DNA of 64,000 nt from the NCBI GenBank assembly GCA_963930645.1, contig OZ005648.1:200632480-200696479 (forward strand), in the 5' to 3' direction. A program made the translations under genes and the position numbers. The DNA is from Salticus scenicus. Taxonomy: Eukaryota > Arthropoda > Arachnida > Araneae > Salticidae. Each line of letters opens with the position of its first letter. Position 1 is the stretch's first letter. This document shows positions 36,240 to 49,059 of this stretch, piece after piece. Under the pieces are notes generated by a model that was not told the DNA's origin, did not search any database, and worked only from the letters and a program-made list of their open reading frames with translations.

Positions 36240-39200
36240 TTCAAAAAACAAAGCAACAATTACTCTTTTTTTTTGTTGTTGTTGTTTAAAAAAATATATG
36301 AAAATGTAATAGTATAAATATTCATTTATTTGTTTTAAATTATAAAAAGTATTGTTAGTTACTTTGTATTGCAGTCTTATTCTTATATTTATTTTTAATT
36401 TAAAATGGGTACTTCACATAAATGCAATTTTTTGGATAACATGAAATTCATTTAATCTGAAATAAGTCTGGTGGCCCTTTGATTTTGCATTAATAAAGTT
36501 TGAATGTATATTATAAGGGAGAATTTATCACTATTATTATTTCCAAAATACTGAAATAGTTAAAAGTGGGACAATGGATTTTTCTTAGACACATGTTGGA
36601 TGAGTTCATTGGACAACTTGATCCACTATTTTGTTTTCAAGTGGCAACCATTTGAAAATTTCAAATTCATATTGAAAACACAGTTAAGATCAAATTTTGT
36701 AAAATTTAATATATACATAGCCCACATCAATGTTTAAACCAAGATTATTAATCAACTCTCAATTCACTATATTGTTTCAAAATGACAGACACTTCAAATC
36801 AGATAGCCATTGAAAATTTGTCATAACAATAATTCCCAAAATACAGAATTTGTTTCAAAATGGCAGAAACATTTAAAAGTTGTTGCTCTTGGTATATATG
36901 GTAATCTCTTAACCTCTAGAGTTTTAATTAATATGTTTTTTTTTTTTTTTTAATGCATGCAGTAATGTTTTTTCCCCGTTCATATGATTTATTTTTCATT
37001 CTCTCAGAATAGTTTGGATGATATTTTTTAGAATTTATGATTTTAGTTTGTCTGTCTGTCAGAGTTTTCCTTTCCATAAATATTTTTAGAATTCAGTATA
37101 AAACTCTTAACTATATTTACCATCACATCGTAAATACTAAATCACAAATACCTTTATCATTGGGAAATGTAGAAAAGGCGTAACAAAACTGAAAATTTTA
37201 CCGCAAATAATTTCTCATAATGAAACCAGATAATTTTGTTTGGCACTTGCTGTAAATGAGTCATTAATGCTAATCATGCCATTTTCTATGGAAAATAACC
37301 TTTTTTGTTCAGCAAATTGTATATTCATTCTCTATGTTTAGCACACTATAAATTAAATATCTTGAAAAGCAATTATTAAAAAAAAAAAAGTCTCATAAGC
37401 CCAGGCCAATCAAACTCATAAACACTGTTAAACTTTGTTGGAAAGTTGAATAGTGATAAAATAAATTGCAGATGTTAAAAATATCCTATAAACCTGTTCT
37501 TAATAAATGAAAGACAAGCTGTATCAGACAGTCAAATTACTTTTCCTGATATATTGTGTATACATTAATATAGTCATAGACGAAAGGAGAGTAATAAAAT
37601 AGCAGTTTTATGATTGCTAATTAAAAATATATTGATGTTCTTGAATTAAACTGGGCTGTTATCTCAGAATACCGCAGATAGTCTCAGATCTTTGGCAGCT
37701 GTTTTGTTTAAAAGTTACAGTGTTATTCTTATCCTTCATTCAAAAGATATCACTCATCCGCCATTCATGAAAAATCTTTTCTGCTTTTTATAATACACAA
37801 TTAAAATATGAACATGTACTTACTAGTACTCTTTTTCTACATGACCACTGATATTCACAAAATATAAACTTAAAAAAAAAAAAAAATTAAAAAAGAAACA
37901 GATAATAATACTTATTGCTTGATTTGCTTCTTGAAACTCATGCTCAATTTTACTGCAGGAAGTAACTTAAGGACTTTTGTATAATGAGTCTCTAACATTC
38001 CAGAAATAACATCCCAAACTATTTATATATGTATATATATATATATATATTTTTTTTTAAATTAGCGTACCTTGACAAGAAAACCAAATTGCCTATTTTT
38101 AGATTCTTTAAAGATATTTGCTATACTTGTTTTCTTAAACAATCCTCCTCATTAACAGAAGAGAGAAACAAGGAAATTTTTTATTGTATTCATTTGATTT
38201 GAGCTTTAACCTACTGTGTAAATAAATGTATGTTAGATTTTTATACTCTTCCTTATTTATGTTTTGCATCTTAAAAAATTAAGAAACAGCCAATGAATAT
38301 TTCTTAAGTACATTAAAAGCTCGATTTACCAGCATGGTAAGGAAGGGTTGGTGGGTTAAAAAAAAAAAAATCTGGATAGTTGAGTGCATCAAAATTCAAA
38401 TAAGATTGGGAGGAGGGGGAGAGGGTCTATAATACTGAAATAATAAGTCTTTTTTTTTTCTTATTTATTTATTTTATTTTAAACATTTTGAATAATTTTG
38501 TGTTCTATTTTGCAAGATGTAGTATATTTTTATTAATACGCTACTACGGGAGTGGGAGGGGGGATGAATTTTAAAATGGTTTCCTATTTTCTTTGTGTTA
38601 TCTTTGGATATTATTACCACATTCAGTATCTCATTGCAATTTTAATTTAATATTGCCAGTATTGTCACCATGTGGCAGAAGAGCCAGGTGATTTAAAATT
38701 TGAGTAGAAACTGATAAAAAACAAAAATAATAATAAGAAGAATGATAATAAAAGTCAATCAAACCCTTAATTTCTTATTTCATTAATAAAAAGATTTTTA
38801 AAGTAGCTCATTTAATAATTAGCTAATAAACACTTACAGAATCTACTTAAGATAAATATTGACTGAAAATTCAAATGAGGTCATCTTTAGAGCTGCAGAA
38901 TCATTTTTCAGTATCCTTCTTTCAAAAATTATTGTCAAGTACTTCGATAAGAGTCACAGGCACGTTTTTATTCATTCATAAACAAATAAGTTTAGGTCAC
39001 TCCTTTTGGAAATCTCCCTCTAAAAAAACAAAAATAGCTTTATCTGCATATCGTAATTAAAACTTGGTTCTTTATCGCTCTTTAAACCTTGTTTTTTTCT
39101 CTGGAGAGGATGAGGTAAAAGAAGAGAGAAAATAAATAAAAAGAGCATTATAATTTTTCACCTGTAAATTTCCATCTGTAATTTGTTTCTGCAAATGTCC

Positions 39201-39910
39201 GATTTTCCAAAGAAAGTTCAATTATGTCAAACCAGTAGTGGACAAGATAGTGAAGAGATCATATTTGCTTATCTATTCTTCCCCTCCCTTCGCCTACGCT
39301 CGGCTCAATTAGACTACCAAAGTTGCTTTGAAGCAGCTTTGCAGACTGCCACAGAGAAAAAAAAAAATTGTCACAGTCTACTTCAGCGGTAAGCTTGACA
39401 CCTGCAATAATTAAAAGGAGTTCTAAATAGCATGCATCATTCAGTAGTAGATTGAAAATGCATGCATTGAAGATAGATAAACACAGAGGGAAAAAAAAAA
39501 ATAGGCTGATTGTCTGCTTATTTATTGTTTTAGAAAAAAAATGGAAAAATAATTTATCAATTACTCACCATTTAATAGAGAGAGGGGGAGGTGAAAACCT
39601 TTGTCAAGATTTTCTGGTTAGTAGATTGCCATATAGCAGAGCTTTTACTGTACTTGTTTATGACTATCTTTTTCCCCAAGAAAAAACTTAAACAGTAATA
39701 CAACAATATTTCATCCACTGTATTCTTATTTAATTCTTAATAATTCAATAACACTAAAATTTTATTTATTATTTTAGTATTTTTCAGTTATGCTTTTTAA
39801 AAGTATTCTGCTTCTGCATTTTTCAAAATTAGTGTTGACTCTTAAATATTATACTGCAACACAGTGTACTAATAATAGAAGATTCCTTAAAATTAATATT
39901 TATTTTGTAG
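36240..39910 (+). other. Remainder of the 8.4 kb YTHDC1 intron
   Basis: AT-rich, with a TA repeat at about 38029-38050 and A/T runs. Short open frames at 38875-39060, 39183-39392 and 39452-39691 lie in slightly GC-richer sequence but show no domain. Confidence 0.4.
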
Positions 39911-39982
39911 AATTACGGTGATTACGTAAGAGATTACCATCACCAGCGAAATACAATGCCACCTATGCCTTATGGTCCACCT
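39911..39982 (+). CDS. YTHDC1: YTHDC1 exon, 72 nt
   Basis: Acceptor 'tattttgtag' and donor 'gtaagt'. The 24 codons contain 'NYGDYVRDYHH' and 'MPPMPYGPP', which align with the conserved 'SYNDYVREFHN' and 'MPPYPG' region of vertebrate YTHDC1. This is the best single anchor for the gene identity besides the last exon. Confidence 0.88.
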
Positions 39983-40441
39983 GTAAGTCTATCCCCAATT
40001 TTGTATTTCATGTAATGATTGCTCTGAGTGAAAGCTTTTACTTATAATATTTATTTATTGCTGCTGCTGTTGCTACTCTATTTCTTTTTCCCCCCTTATA
40101 TATTATGACATCCACAACTTTATATTAATAGTTTTAAGTCCTGCATAAAAGTATGTGTGTGCATGTTCATAGTGTTGTGAATAAATTTAATATGTTGTTC
40201 AGGCAAACAAAAGCTTCCAATTTAATAAATTGGCTAATTTTACTAAAATGAGTTTTAGTACTTCTGATATCATTCTTTTATATTATAATCAGTATGTTTT
40301 AAGTGATATTTATATTTCTGAATAGTGTTTATTTAATTAAATTATATTGTTTTATCATACAATTTTAAGAATTTTGTTAGAAAATAATTCGAGTTCTGAG
40401 AAAAAATTATTTATTTTCTCTTAATTTGTTTATCCTTTCAG

Positions 40442-40537
40442 CCATCATACCCCATGGATGCTCCCCCATATTATGAGAGATCTATGCATCATCAAGATTA
40501 TTCTGCACCAAGACAAAGGCAAATGGACAAAAGAGCT
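40442..40537 (+). CDS. YTHDC1: YTHDC1 exon, 96 nt
   Basis: Acceptor 'tcctttcag' and donor 'gtaagt'. The 32 codons are rich in Pro, Tyr, His and Gln ('PPYYERSMHHQDYSAPRQRQ'), matching the low-complexity P/H/Y segment before the terminal motif in YTHDC1 proteins. Both ends are on codon boundaries. Confidence 0.85.
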
Positions 40538-40570
40538 GTAAGTATAATTTTGAATATGCAGACTTGTTTA

Positions 40571-41555
40571 CCATATTTTTCCACAACGGCGTGTAATCCA
40601 CGAATGCTATTTTTAACCACCTAACAAAAAAAAAAAAATTCATTGGATAATCCACAGATACAAATTGTAATCCACATGCAACATATTCATAAACCGCCAT
40701 GCTCTGTATTCAGCATACTGGTCTATTTTAAAAAAAAATTATAATGTAAATATAAAAGTAATTATAAAATAAAATAAAAACAGGGTTGGAATGGTACCTG
40801 GAAAACTCAGGGAATTTGAAATTCTATTAAAAAACAGGGAAAACTCGAGAATTTCAAAATTTATTGCAAAAACAGGGAAAAATTCAGGGAATTTTGAAAT
40901 TTTTTGGGAAAACATTGGAAAATTTTTTCATAATCAAATATTTTTTTAAATTTTAGTGCTTTATAATGAATCAATTATGTTTTTTTTTTCTCCAACTATA
41001 GTAAGTTAATAAAATTAATAAACCAAACCCTAAATATGTTCGATTGACTTGTAAACATGTTAGGTTTTAATGCTGCTTGATTGCGTGTCATCTATTTTAC
41101 TTTTAAAAGAGACAGGTAAAACTCAAGGAATTTTTTCTTCTGATTTGTGTAGCAACCCTAAAAAGCAACTTGTAATAGCAAAAATAATTGCTATTTTCCA
41201 ATTAAAAAAAAAATAAATAAAACTCCATACAAAAATAACAAACTTTTAATAACAAATAAATAAACTCAACCAGAAGCATGTTGCCATAAGGCTAGAAAGA
41301 ATAATCTGAAAATGGAGGCTACTCATCCTCCTAAGACAGGTACATTGTACATGAATCAGTCACTAGTGACTCCGAAATCGAACGAGTAGATATGGAATCT
41401 GCACATAGTTGATTGCATGTTGTTTACAGAAATTTCTGATATCTGCCGTAAGACAGCTAGTAAAAAAAAAAAAAAAAAGCGGGAGATAATTCACACTTCC
41501 AAAATTTCAAGGTTTTTTAACAGAAAATCTGTGGTTTATATGCAGAAAAATATAG
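40571..41555. mobile_element. Non-autonomous element with CCATATTTTTC ends
   Basis: The left end 'ccatatttttccacaacggc' and the reverse complement of the right end 'ctatatttttctgcatataa' form an imperfect inverted repeat. TA flanks both sides (40569-40570 and 41556-41557). The inner flanks share 'taatccac' and 'ttcacac' words. It contains the CAGGGTTG MITE at 40781-41160. Confidence 0.6.
40781..41160. mobile_element. Nested MITE, CAGGGTTG ends
   Basis: The left end 'cagggttgg' is inverted in the right end 'agcaacccta'. The interior repeats 'cagggaaaa.tc.(g)ggaatttgaaat' at least three times. The target duplication is unclear because both flanks are A-rich. Confidence 0.6.
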
Positions 41556-41778
41556 TAATATTTTTTTTTAATGACATTTTGTTTAGTGTCCATTAATTTA
41601 AAATTTATATAGTTTAAAGTATTAATAAATGTATCTCTATCTTACAAATTTTCCATATAATAAATTTTTTTGCTGTATTTAACATTTTCATAGAATGTAA
41701 GTCTGACTGTATATATATAATCAAGAAGCTATGTATAATTTTTGATTTATTCATAATCTAATTTTCTTTCTTGTTAAG

Positions 41779-41865
41779 TATGAAAGATCAGTTGATGATT
41801 TCTTGCGAAGGACAGCACGGATGCCAAATAGAATGGAACGGAGATACAACAGAGAACGAAGATGA
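41779..41865 (+). CDS. YTHDC1: YTHDC1 terminal exon with stop codon
   Basis: Acceptor 'tttcttgttaag'. It has 28 codons and TGA at 41863-41865. 'YERSVDDFLRRT' matches the conserved near-terminal motif of YTHDC1. The tail after it is short ('ARMPNRMERRYNRERR') and lacks the long RE/RD-repeat tail of the vertebrate protein, although it stays Arg-rich. Confidence 0.9.
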   Translation, partial: YERSVDDFLRRTARMPNRMERRYNRERR

Positions 41866-42040
41866 ATTTATATTGTATTAAGTTGTTTTATGTAATCACA
41901 GATTAAAACATTAGGGATTGTAATATTATATACATGTATATTTCATCATTCATTCATCATTATTCTTGAACAATTTTATTTGATCTTTCATTGTGCCATT
42001 TTCTTTAATTCTCCAATCATGTATAAAATTGCATTATTGG

Positions 42041-42071
<31 letters not shown>

Positions 42072-42287
42072 AACTTCATTTTAAAAGTACTGATAATTTA
42101 TAGTGTATGTATATATACATAATATACATAAATTATGTATGAATATTTAATTTTGTGAAAGCTAAAATTGAAAAATTAAAATCAAAATAGCCAAATATGT
42201 TTTCTATCAAATGTGTTTTTTTGGTATTTTCTGTTATAATTTTTATAATAAACTGCTGAAGTTTATAAGTAAAGAATGTACAGTAGA

Positions 42288-42324
<37 letters not shown>

Positions 42325-42440
42325 ATACAGTTTATTTGTATATACCTCATTCAAAAATAAGAGTGTCAGTAAGCAGTTTATTATATATGACTGCATTTTT
42401 TTTTTTTTTTTTTCCTTTAAATGTTGAAATAAATTGTTAA
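41866..42440 (+). other. Probable YTHDC1 3' UTR
   Basis: AT-rich. Candidate poly(A) signals are attaaa at 41902-41907 and aataaa at 42247-42252 and 42428-42433. Poly-A and poly-T tracts lie at 42043-42068 and 42292-42323. The true end is unknown. Confidence 0.5.
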
Positions 42441-42882
42441 CTTTAAGAGAGAAGACAGTTTTTTTAATTTAACATAAATTTGGTAAAAAATAGAAAAATA
42501 TTTTAAATAACAAATTTAATATAAAAAGGAAGATGTGTAATATTTCTCTGAAAATTAAAAGAAAATACACACTGTTTCCAATGAATTAACATTAATAGAT
42601 ACAAAAGAATTGTTATTCTCTACCTCAAAATTGTGTTTTTCTTGAAGTTACCTTTTAAAACTCATGAAATCTATTGTTAATATTTACTATGAAAGACTGA
42701 ATTAATATGCATAAACATTCTGTTTATAAAATTATTTCTTATATTATTTATCTATAATATATGTAACTTAACTTCATTTCATTCCAATCTTAAGTGTTTA
42801 CATGTTTCATCTACGTGCATCATTAAATTTTATTTAAATATAATGGTTTTGTTTATGCAGACCCATAGCTGTTGAAAATATT

Positions 42883-42954
42883 CAGGGGTGAAACTTTTCA
42901 GGGGTTACTCCTGAATTCAGGGTCTCTGAACATTTTACTGTGTCTGAATTTCAT

Positions 42955-42987
<33 letters not shown>

Positions 42988-43626
42988 TAGAAAATTATTC
43001 TTTTGAATGTTTAATTTCTCTTATAATGTATTGATTGAGAACTCTCCATTATATAATAAAAAAATACTTTTAATAATAACCAACTATATGACATGCATAC
43101 CTGCCAACTCTCCATTATTTCAACGGGGACTCTGTTATTTTGGGACTGTCTTCCAATCTCTGTTATTCTCAATCATTTCTCCATTATTTTGAAGATTTTA
43201 AAGTTATACCTATAATTTATTCAAAACTTCAACAGACCTTCATTTTTTTAAACAAGATTTTGTTTTTGCTGAAAAAAAATTTCATAAATCTCTCTCTCTA
43301 TATATATATTACTAATTTTAATTAATAATTACTTAATAATAATTAAATTTAACTTGCCCATATAACTTTTTGGTAATTTAAGCCATGGATTAAGCTATTA
43401 AAATACTGTCACATGTGGAAAACATGTCAATGTTTTCTAGGCCCGAAAATACCGCTTATAAAATCTCCGTTATTTTGATTCTTCAATGTTGGCGGGTATG
43501 GATATGTCATTAATAAGTCTTCTTTCAGCATTCATCAGGGGTGAAACTTTTCAGGGGCTACCCCTGAAATCAGGGTTTTTGAAAATTTTGCTATCTCTGA
43601 ACTTTGTTAAATTATTATTATTATTA

Positions 43627-43657
<31 letters not shown>

Positions 43658-43874
43658 ATTATAAAAGTTTAAATTTGCTTTGTAATATATTAAGAACCCT
43701 TAAAATATTACTTATTATAGGTTGCCTTATGATATATCATTAATAAGTCTTCCGTATCTGCATGCAAATAGCAGTTTTCAGGGATGCATGTCATGTAGTT
43801 TCACCCCTGCTTTATCCTGTTGCATGCAAGTAGCAGTTTTCAAGGTTTTTGCATGCATGTTAGTTTCGCTCCTG
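42883..43874. mobile_element. Composite CAGGGGTGAAAC element
   Basis: The outer copy starts 'caggggtgaaacttttcagg' at 42883 and ends 'gtttcgctcctg' at 43874, with the 6-bp direct repeat aatatt at 42877-42882 and 43875-43880. A second copy (43536-43809, ends 'caggggtgaaac' and 'gtttcacccctg') lies inside its right half, and a separate MITE (43098-43498) lies in its left half. No ORF. Confidence 0.7.
43098..43498. mobile_element. Nested MITE, TACCTGCCAAC ends, 401 bp
   Basis: The left end 'tacctgccaactctccatta' is inverted in the right end 'gttggcgggta', with one mismatch in 11. 'ctccattattt' and 'ctccgttatttt' motifs recur inside. It interrupts a block that is continuous in the sister copies at 13720 and 43720. 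Confidence 0.75.
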
Positions 43875-44490
43875 AATATTTTTGCTGTTGAACTTATTGC
43901 ACAATTTGCATAACATTCAAATTTTTAGATACACCACCAGCTTTCTTATGAGCCATAAATATTAAATTATAATAATGCTTATTTTCTGAAGTTTCTTTCT
44001 TTTAATTTTGCAAGCTAATTTAAATATCATATGCGAACAGATGTTTGATATTTACTATGTTAAATATTCAATTTTTTATTTAGATGTATAGTTTTGTATT
44101 TTTTGAAGTGCAAGATAATTGTTTAAAAACTTGCATCTATACTTAGAATTTTTTTATTTGGTCATCTGTTTTGACACTTTGTGAATATTTGTGAAATAAA
44201 ATTGAATTTCATATAATACAAGCTCTTTTACTTATTATTGTTGTTGTTGTTGTTGTTCCTAATTTCTTCAAATTGTCACACATTCCTAATTCAAATAATC
44301 CTTATCTTTTTTATTTAAACTAAATGGAAATGAAGTGCAGTGTTACTTGTAAAGGTGTAATCAAAGATGACATCTACAGGGGCAGGGCCGGCTCTAACGT
44401 TTTTGCCGCCGTAGGCAAACCTCAAAAGTGCCGCCCCCCTCCCCCAAGCTTTAAAAACTTCCAAATTAAAAAAAAAAAAAAAAAAAAAAC

Positions 44491-44540
<50 letters not shown>

Positions 44541-44889
44541 CATATAAATGGTCTAATAGAATTGAGTTAGGTAAATAATACTCATATAATATTTACTACT
44601 ATTTCTTTTTGCTTTCTTTCTTTCTTTCTTTTTTTTTTTTTTTAAGTTAAAAATACAAAATCTTTGGAAGTAATACTATTACAGTACAGACAATATTTTC
44701 TAATCAGCGAAGAATAAAGAATGCTAGTACAGTATACAAAATTTAAACCTGAATAAAATAATCTCTTTCGAACCTTTTTTTTTCTTGCAAATCTCGAATA
44801 ACTTCTTATCTAATTTGTTACTTAATTCATATTCAATGTCCAACATTGTTAACCCATTGAGACGATTTTGACTAGATATGGTTTTAAAA

Positions 44890-45240
44890 TATTTTTTTTA
44901 TCATTTTTACTTTCTCTTACCCGCAAGGTAGAGAAAGTATTGTTTTAGGGACAAATTTTCGAATGTGAGTTTTTGTAATATTTACACATTTTAAGGTCCC
45001 CTGAATCCGAAAATCATGTTTTAGCGGTTGGTCTGTGTGTATGTCTGTGTGTCTATCTGTGTGTGTGTCTGTCTGCCTGTTATCAGCATATCTCAAGAAA
45101 AAATTGTAGCAGAAAGTCCAAACTTGGTATTCTAAATGTGTATGGTATGGGGATGCTACACTAAGCTTTTTGTTCAGATGACGTATATAGTTCGTGTACA
45201 GGAACACCCAAGAGAATTCAAATACATTAACGTCTATGGG
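44890..45240 (+). repeat. tactttctt-family repeat arm
   Basis: Begins 'tactttctcttacc' and 'aggtagagaaagtattg', then 'cacattttaaggtcccctga' and a (GT)n/'gtctgtctgcctg' tract, as in the copies at 7517, 26290 and 54460. It has inserted in the 44383-48121 hAT. Confidence 0.55.
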
Positions 45241-46099
45241 GGAAATTGCTAGGGACTAGAGTTTAACATTTATAGATTGCACTAAACCAAAATGAAATGA
45301 ATCTATATATTTTTATATGCATAAAAACATGTCTAATGTAGAATATGGTAAGGAAATCCTTCGCTGTTCATTTACAGGGCTACACAAAAGAACTTGATTA
45401 TAGTGCGACAATAGCTGAAAATTGATGGAACTGCATTTCAGGTTGTGCCGTGTATCACTACTATAGGATTATATTTAGGTGCACCATGTGGTCTGTACAT
45501 AATCTTCAAATGATATACAGGGCTGCAAATATAATGCGATAACATTCTTTTTTATTGTTAGTGGAAGTTCTTTACTGTAATATTTTACCATTTCCACCAA
45601 AGCTGCTCAGAAATTGAAATGAATTCCTCACAGACATGATAATTAATATATGTTTTTAAGCTAAATATTAATCTCTTGTTTTTGGTATATTTACACGTTT
45701 TAAGGCTTGCTGATTGCAGAAGAAAAGTTTTTTAACGTTTGATTTTTGACTGTGTCTCTTAGAGTAACTTACAAACGAATAATTTCAGGAGATCCAAAAG
45801 TTGCATTTTCAAGTTAATATAAGTTTGTTGCTGGAAAAGTATCAAGGAATGTTACGCGTGAAAATTATCTGTATAATTTTAGGCGAACTTTTAATTTTAA
45901 TAACAGATTTCAATTTTATATCAATGTAAGTGCAGTAATGGAACGGGGGGTTGAAGGGGGCGGTAGCCCCCCTCACATAGAACTAATTGTCACAACCTTT
46001 CCGAAGCCAAATTTGAATTGCTTTAACATAAGTTTACATAACACTACTCGTTGTCTTACCTCTTAATCTCCAACCTGTATTTATGGTATTAAATTTCAG

Positions 46100-47500
46100 G
46101 GCAAGAGAAAGTTGTGTGAATGACACACCAGATTATTAGTTAAGAAAAAGATCTTTCTCCGTTAGCAAAAGTTATGGGCAAAGTTAACAAAATTTTTAGA
46201 GCATTGTTTAAATTCGGCCCAATGTTAAGGAAAAGGAAGGTAATGAATTTAAAGACGTCAAAACTGGACATTCTTTTTTTTTTTTCAAAAGTGAAGAAAA
46301 TATATTTTACCAGCCAATTTTAAAATGTTGAGATTTAAACGACTTAACAGAGGAATCGCCATCTGTCTCAGTAATTCCTTTTTGCACGTGTCTTTAAGTT
46401 TGTGGACATTTCATAAAAATTCAAAAGAATGATTATGATTATTCAATAAATTTAATCTCAGCTTCAGTGCACTGATCGCCTGATCGCTGAAAAGAAAAAA
46501 AAATCTATTTTATATTTTTCTTTTTAATTTTCTATAGATTCGTCTACACTTTCATAAGAAAAATTTCATTTTAAGATTGAACATGATGGCGTGGTGTAAG
46601 TCAATTCAAAGTTTTTTCTACGTCTATTACATTAGCTAATTTTTCAGCTTCTAAGATAAAGTTTTCAAAGGATTCAACTAATCATAATTCTTAATAATAA
46701 TAATAATAACAATGAGCTATTTAATAAATTAATGGCTTGGTATAAATCAAAAACTTTTGTTTCACATAGCTTACTTAATCGGATTAATATAATTAAAAAT
46801 TCTGTGTCAAATGACGATCAAACATAAAGAACTTTAATTGTTTTATTGTACAGTCAGCAGAAAAATTACTGAAGCACACATCCACATTTTTCATGTATAT
46901 ATATATATATTTTTTTTTTAGTTTGGTCGCTTCTTTTTATCATCAACTTACTTTTTTATAAACAGTATAAGACTAAGATCATGACTCATGACTCGACAAA
47001 TATTTACTTAACAAAACAGTATAAGGTGCCCATCTTTTAAGTAGGAATTATTTCTAGTGCTTCAATAATTTTGCTGCCGACTGTAATCAATAAACTGCCT
47101 CATTTTGAATCATATTATCTATCTCTACATTTTTTTAATTGCTTAATAAAGTATCATGAATATTTTCTAATTTAAGAAATAAAGATAACAGGGAATCTAC
47201 ACATTTTTTCCAACTTCGCAGTAATTCATTAACTACTAAGTTTAATAAATGGCTGCTGCAATGTGCGTGAAATGCTCTGAAAATTAAAATTGTTATACGA
47301 ATTTGTCACCTCTCATATTTGAGCAATTTTTATAACCTTGACCTCTCATATTTCCTAATTTTAACCCTTTTTTTTCCAACTCTTTTAATAAAACTTTAGG
47401 CAGTTCCTTACCACTAGATCTTTCAACAGGAAGAAAACCTTAAAAATGTTCATTGAATTTGCATTGAAATGCAGATTGGCCAATGGAAACATACCTTCAT
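46100..47500 (-). pseudogene. hAT transposase relic, ZMYM1/DUF4371-like
   Basis: Minus-strand frames around 47330-47040 read 'FRAFHAHCSSHLLNLVVNE' followed by 'SLLSLFLKLENIHDTLLSN', the core region of ZMYM1-like hAT transposases (CHSLNLVV motif and a segment before the catalytic centre). Around 46690-46560 a 'FENFILEAEKLANVID' segment follows in order. Many stops and shifts break it. The C-terminal dimerisation domain was not found. It lies inside the hAT ends at 44383 and 48121, which supports its identity. Confidence 0.6.
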
Positions 47501-48176
47501 CAAAAATTTATCCCCCCCCCCCATCCAATGAACCTGATGGATGTTATTGCATAAATAAAGCATTGTTTTAAATCTGACATCACTGTTGCGAATTCAAACT
47601 CAAATTTTGCCGTGTTTTTACGGACAACTCAAAATGTCCCTATGGCTGAGGATGTCCTAGGACGTTCTTTCATACTTAGGATATACTGATGTCCTGTTGA
47701 GATAGGATACCTCCAAATAATTCCTACATGCTGAAGAACACTGCTGAAAGTCCCTACAATTGGCAAACTCTTGACTTTCTTTAATTAGAGGGAAAAAAGA
47801 GCTTGGTAAAATCAGCGGCGAGTGTGCATTCCTCCCTTCGCGTCGCGGCTGCACATACAATACATACTGTACAGAACTTACAAGTTTGTCTATTCTTGTC
47901 TGCATTTCAAATTATAGGAATGGGCAGAGAAGCCTGTAAATTCTTGTTATGATTATTCACTTATTTTTTTACTTATTTATTTTTCTATTTATTTATTTTC
48001 TACATTCAATAATCGAAGTATTTTATTTATTTATTTTTTGTAGTTCAACTGATTTTGCCGCCCCTAAATTTTGCCGCCGTAGGCAGTTGCCTACCTTGCC
48101 TACCGCCTAGAGCCGGCCCTGACAGGGGACTGTGGCTTGCAGAGAGGCTAAGACTGACTTATTATTTTTTCAGTAG

Positions 48177-48580
48177 CAGGATTCATACTCATCAGGGAAA
48201 CCCTGGAATACTCGGGGAATTTCAGTTTGTTAAAAAAAAGTCATCAAAAACTCAGGGAAAATTAAAATTTTCATTAAAAGTCAGGGAAAATCGATTATAA
48301 AACCTGGAAAAACAAATATTTCTTTCCTGTCAAATTATATTTTTCTTGTTTAGCTTCATATCAAAATTCAAATGATTAAGTATTGTGAAAATACTCATGT
48401 AAACAAGGATTTCTACCTGAATGTTTATCATGGTTGGCAGTAACATGACATCATACAGTGGAAGTAGATGTATTTTCTCCTCTCTAGGGGAGCGTTTCTT
48501 GTAATATGTCACTAATGTTTTCTTGAAAATTATCTAGAAAATTCAGGGAATTTTTTTCCCATATTTGAGTATGAACCTTG
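48177..48580. mobile_element. MITE, 404 bp, CAGGATTCATACTCA ends
   Basis: The left end 'caggattcatactca' and the reverse complement of the right end 'caaggttcatactca' form a TIR with two mismatches. The interior repeats 'cagggaaa' words like the MITE at 40781. No clear target duplication. Confidence 0.65.
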
Positions 48581-48906
48581 AATAATCAAAACTGAAAAGT
48601 TTCAAAGTATCTGTACAGGTCTTGGGCTCCCTTATTTCTCCCTTGGTTACATCCTTAGGCACTTGTGATAGGAACTGCTGAATTTGTGGTGGTGAATAAT
48701 TAAATGGTGTAAAATAAATTTCTTTCTATGTCAAAAAAATAAATGAATGCATAAACTTTTTAAGACCTTTTCTTATACCCGCTCTGTCTGTCACCGGCGG
48801 TATCCGAATGTGTCACATCTTTTTGCTTATATCTCAGCAATCAGAGCACCTAAACACTTCGGGTTTTCACTACGATATTAGTCATGTCTGACACTACAAT
48901 TTAACA

Positions 48907-48959
48907 CAAAAAAAAAATTTAGCCAACTCATTATCAGGTATACCCATATGACCAGGTAC
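48907..48959 (-). pseudogene. Non-LTR retrotransposon RNase H, third piece
   Basis: On the minus strand this continues the RNase H with 'HMGIPDNELA' after the motif 'HWVPG' at the end of the second piece (55607-55643). The last residues run into a T-tract (48907-48920 on plus) and homology is lost. It is separated from piece two by the hAT at 48960-55606. Confidence 0.75.
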
Positions 48960-49059
48960 TAGGACTGGGCTTTATATCGATGTAAAATAAAATATCGATT
49001 TAACGCCAATATCGTTTATCCATTTTAAATACTTTACCTTCCGTGAAATATCGATGCAG

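Larger units (their letters stand above)
44383..48121. mobile_element. hAT element, 3.7 kb, TIR CAGGGCCGGCTCTA
   Basis: The left end 'cagggccggctctaacg' is the inverse of the right end 'ctagagccggccctg'. A 'gccgccgtaggca' word follows each end. The direct repeat acagggg (7 bp) lies at 44376-44382 and 48122-48128. It contains a (TA)n run at 44502-44536, a tactttctt-family insertion (44890 onward) and the transposase relic at 46100-47500. Confidence 0.8.
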
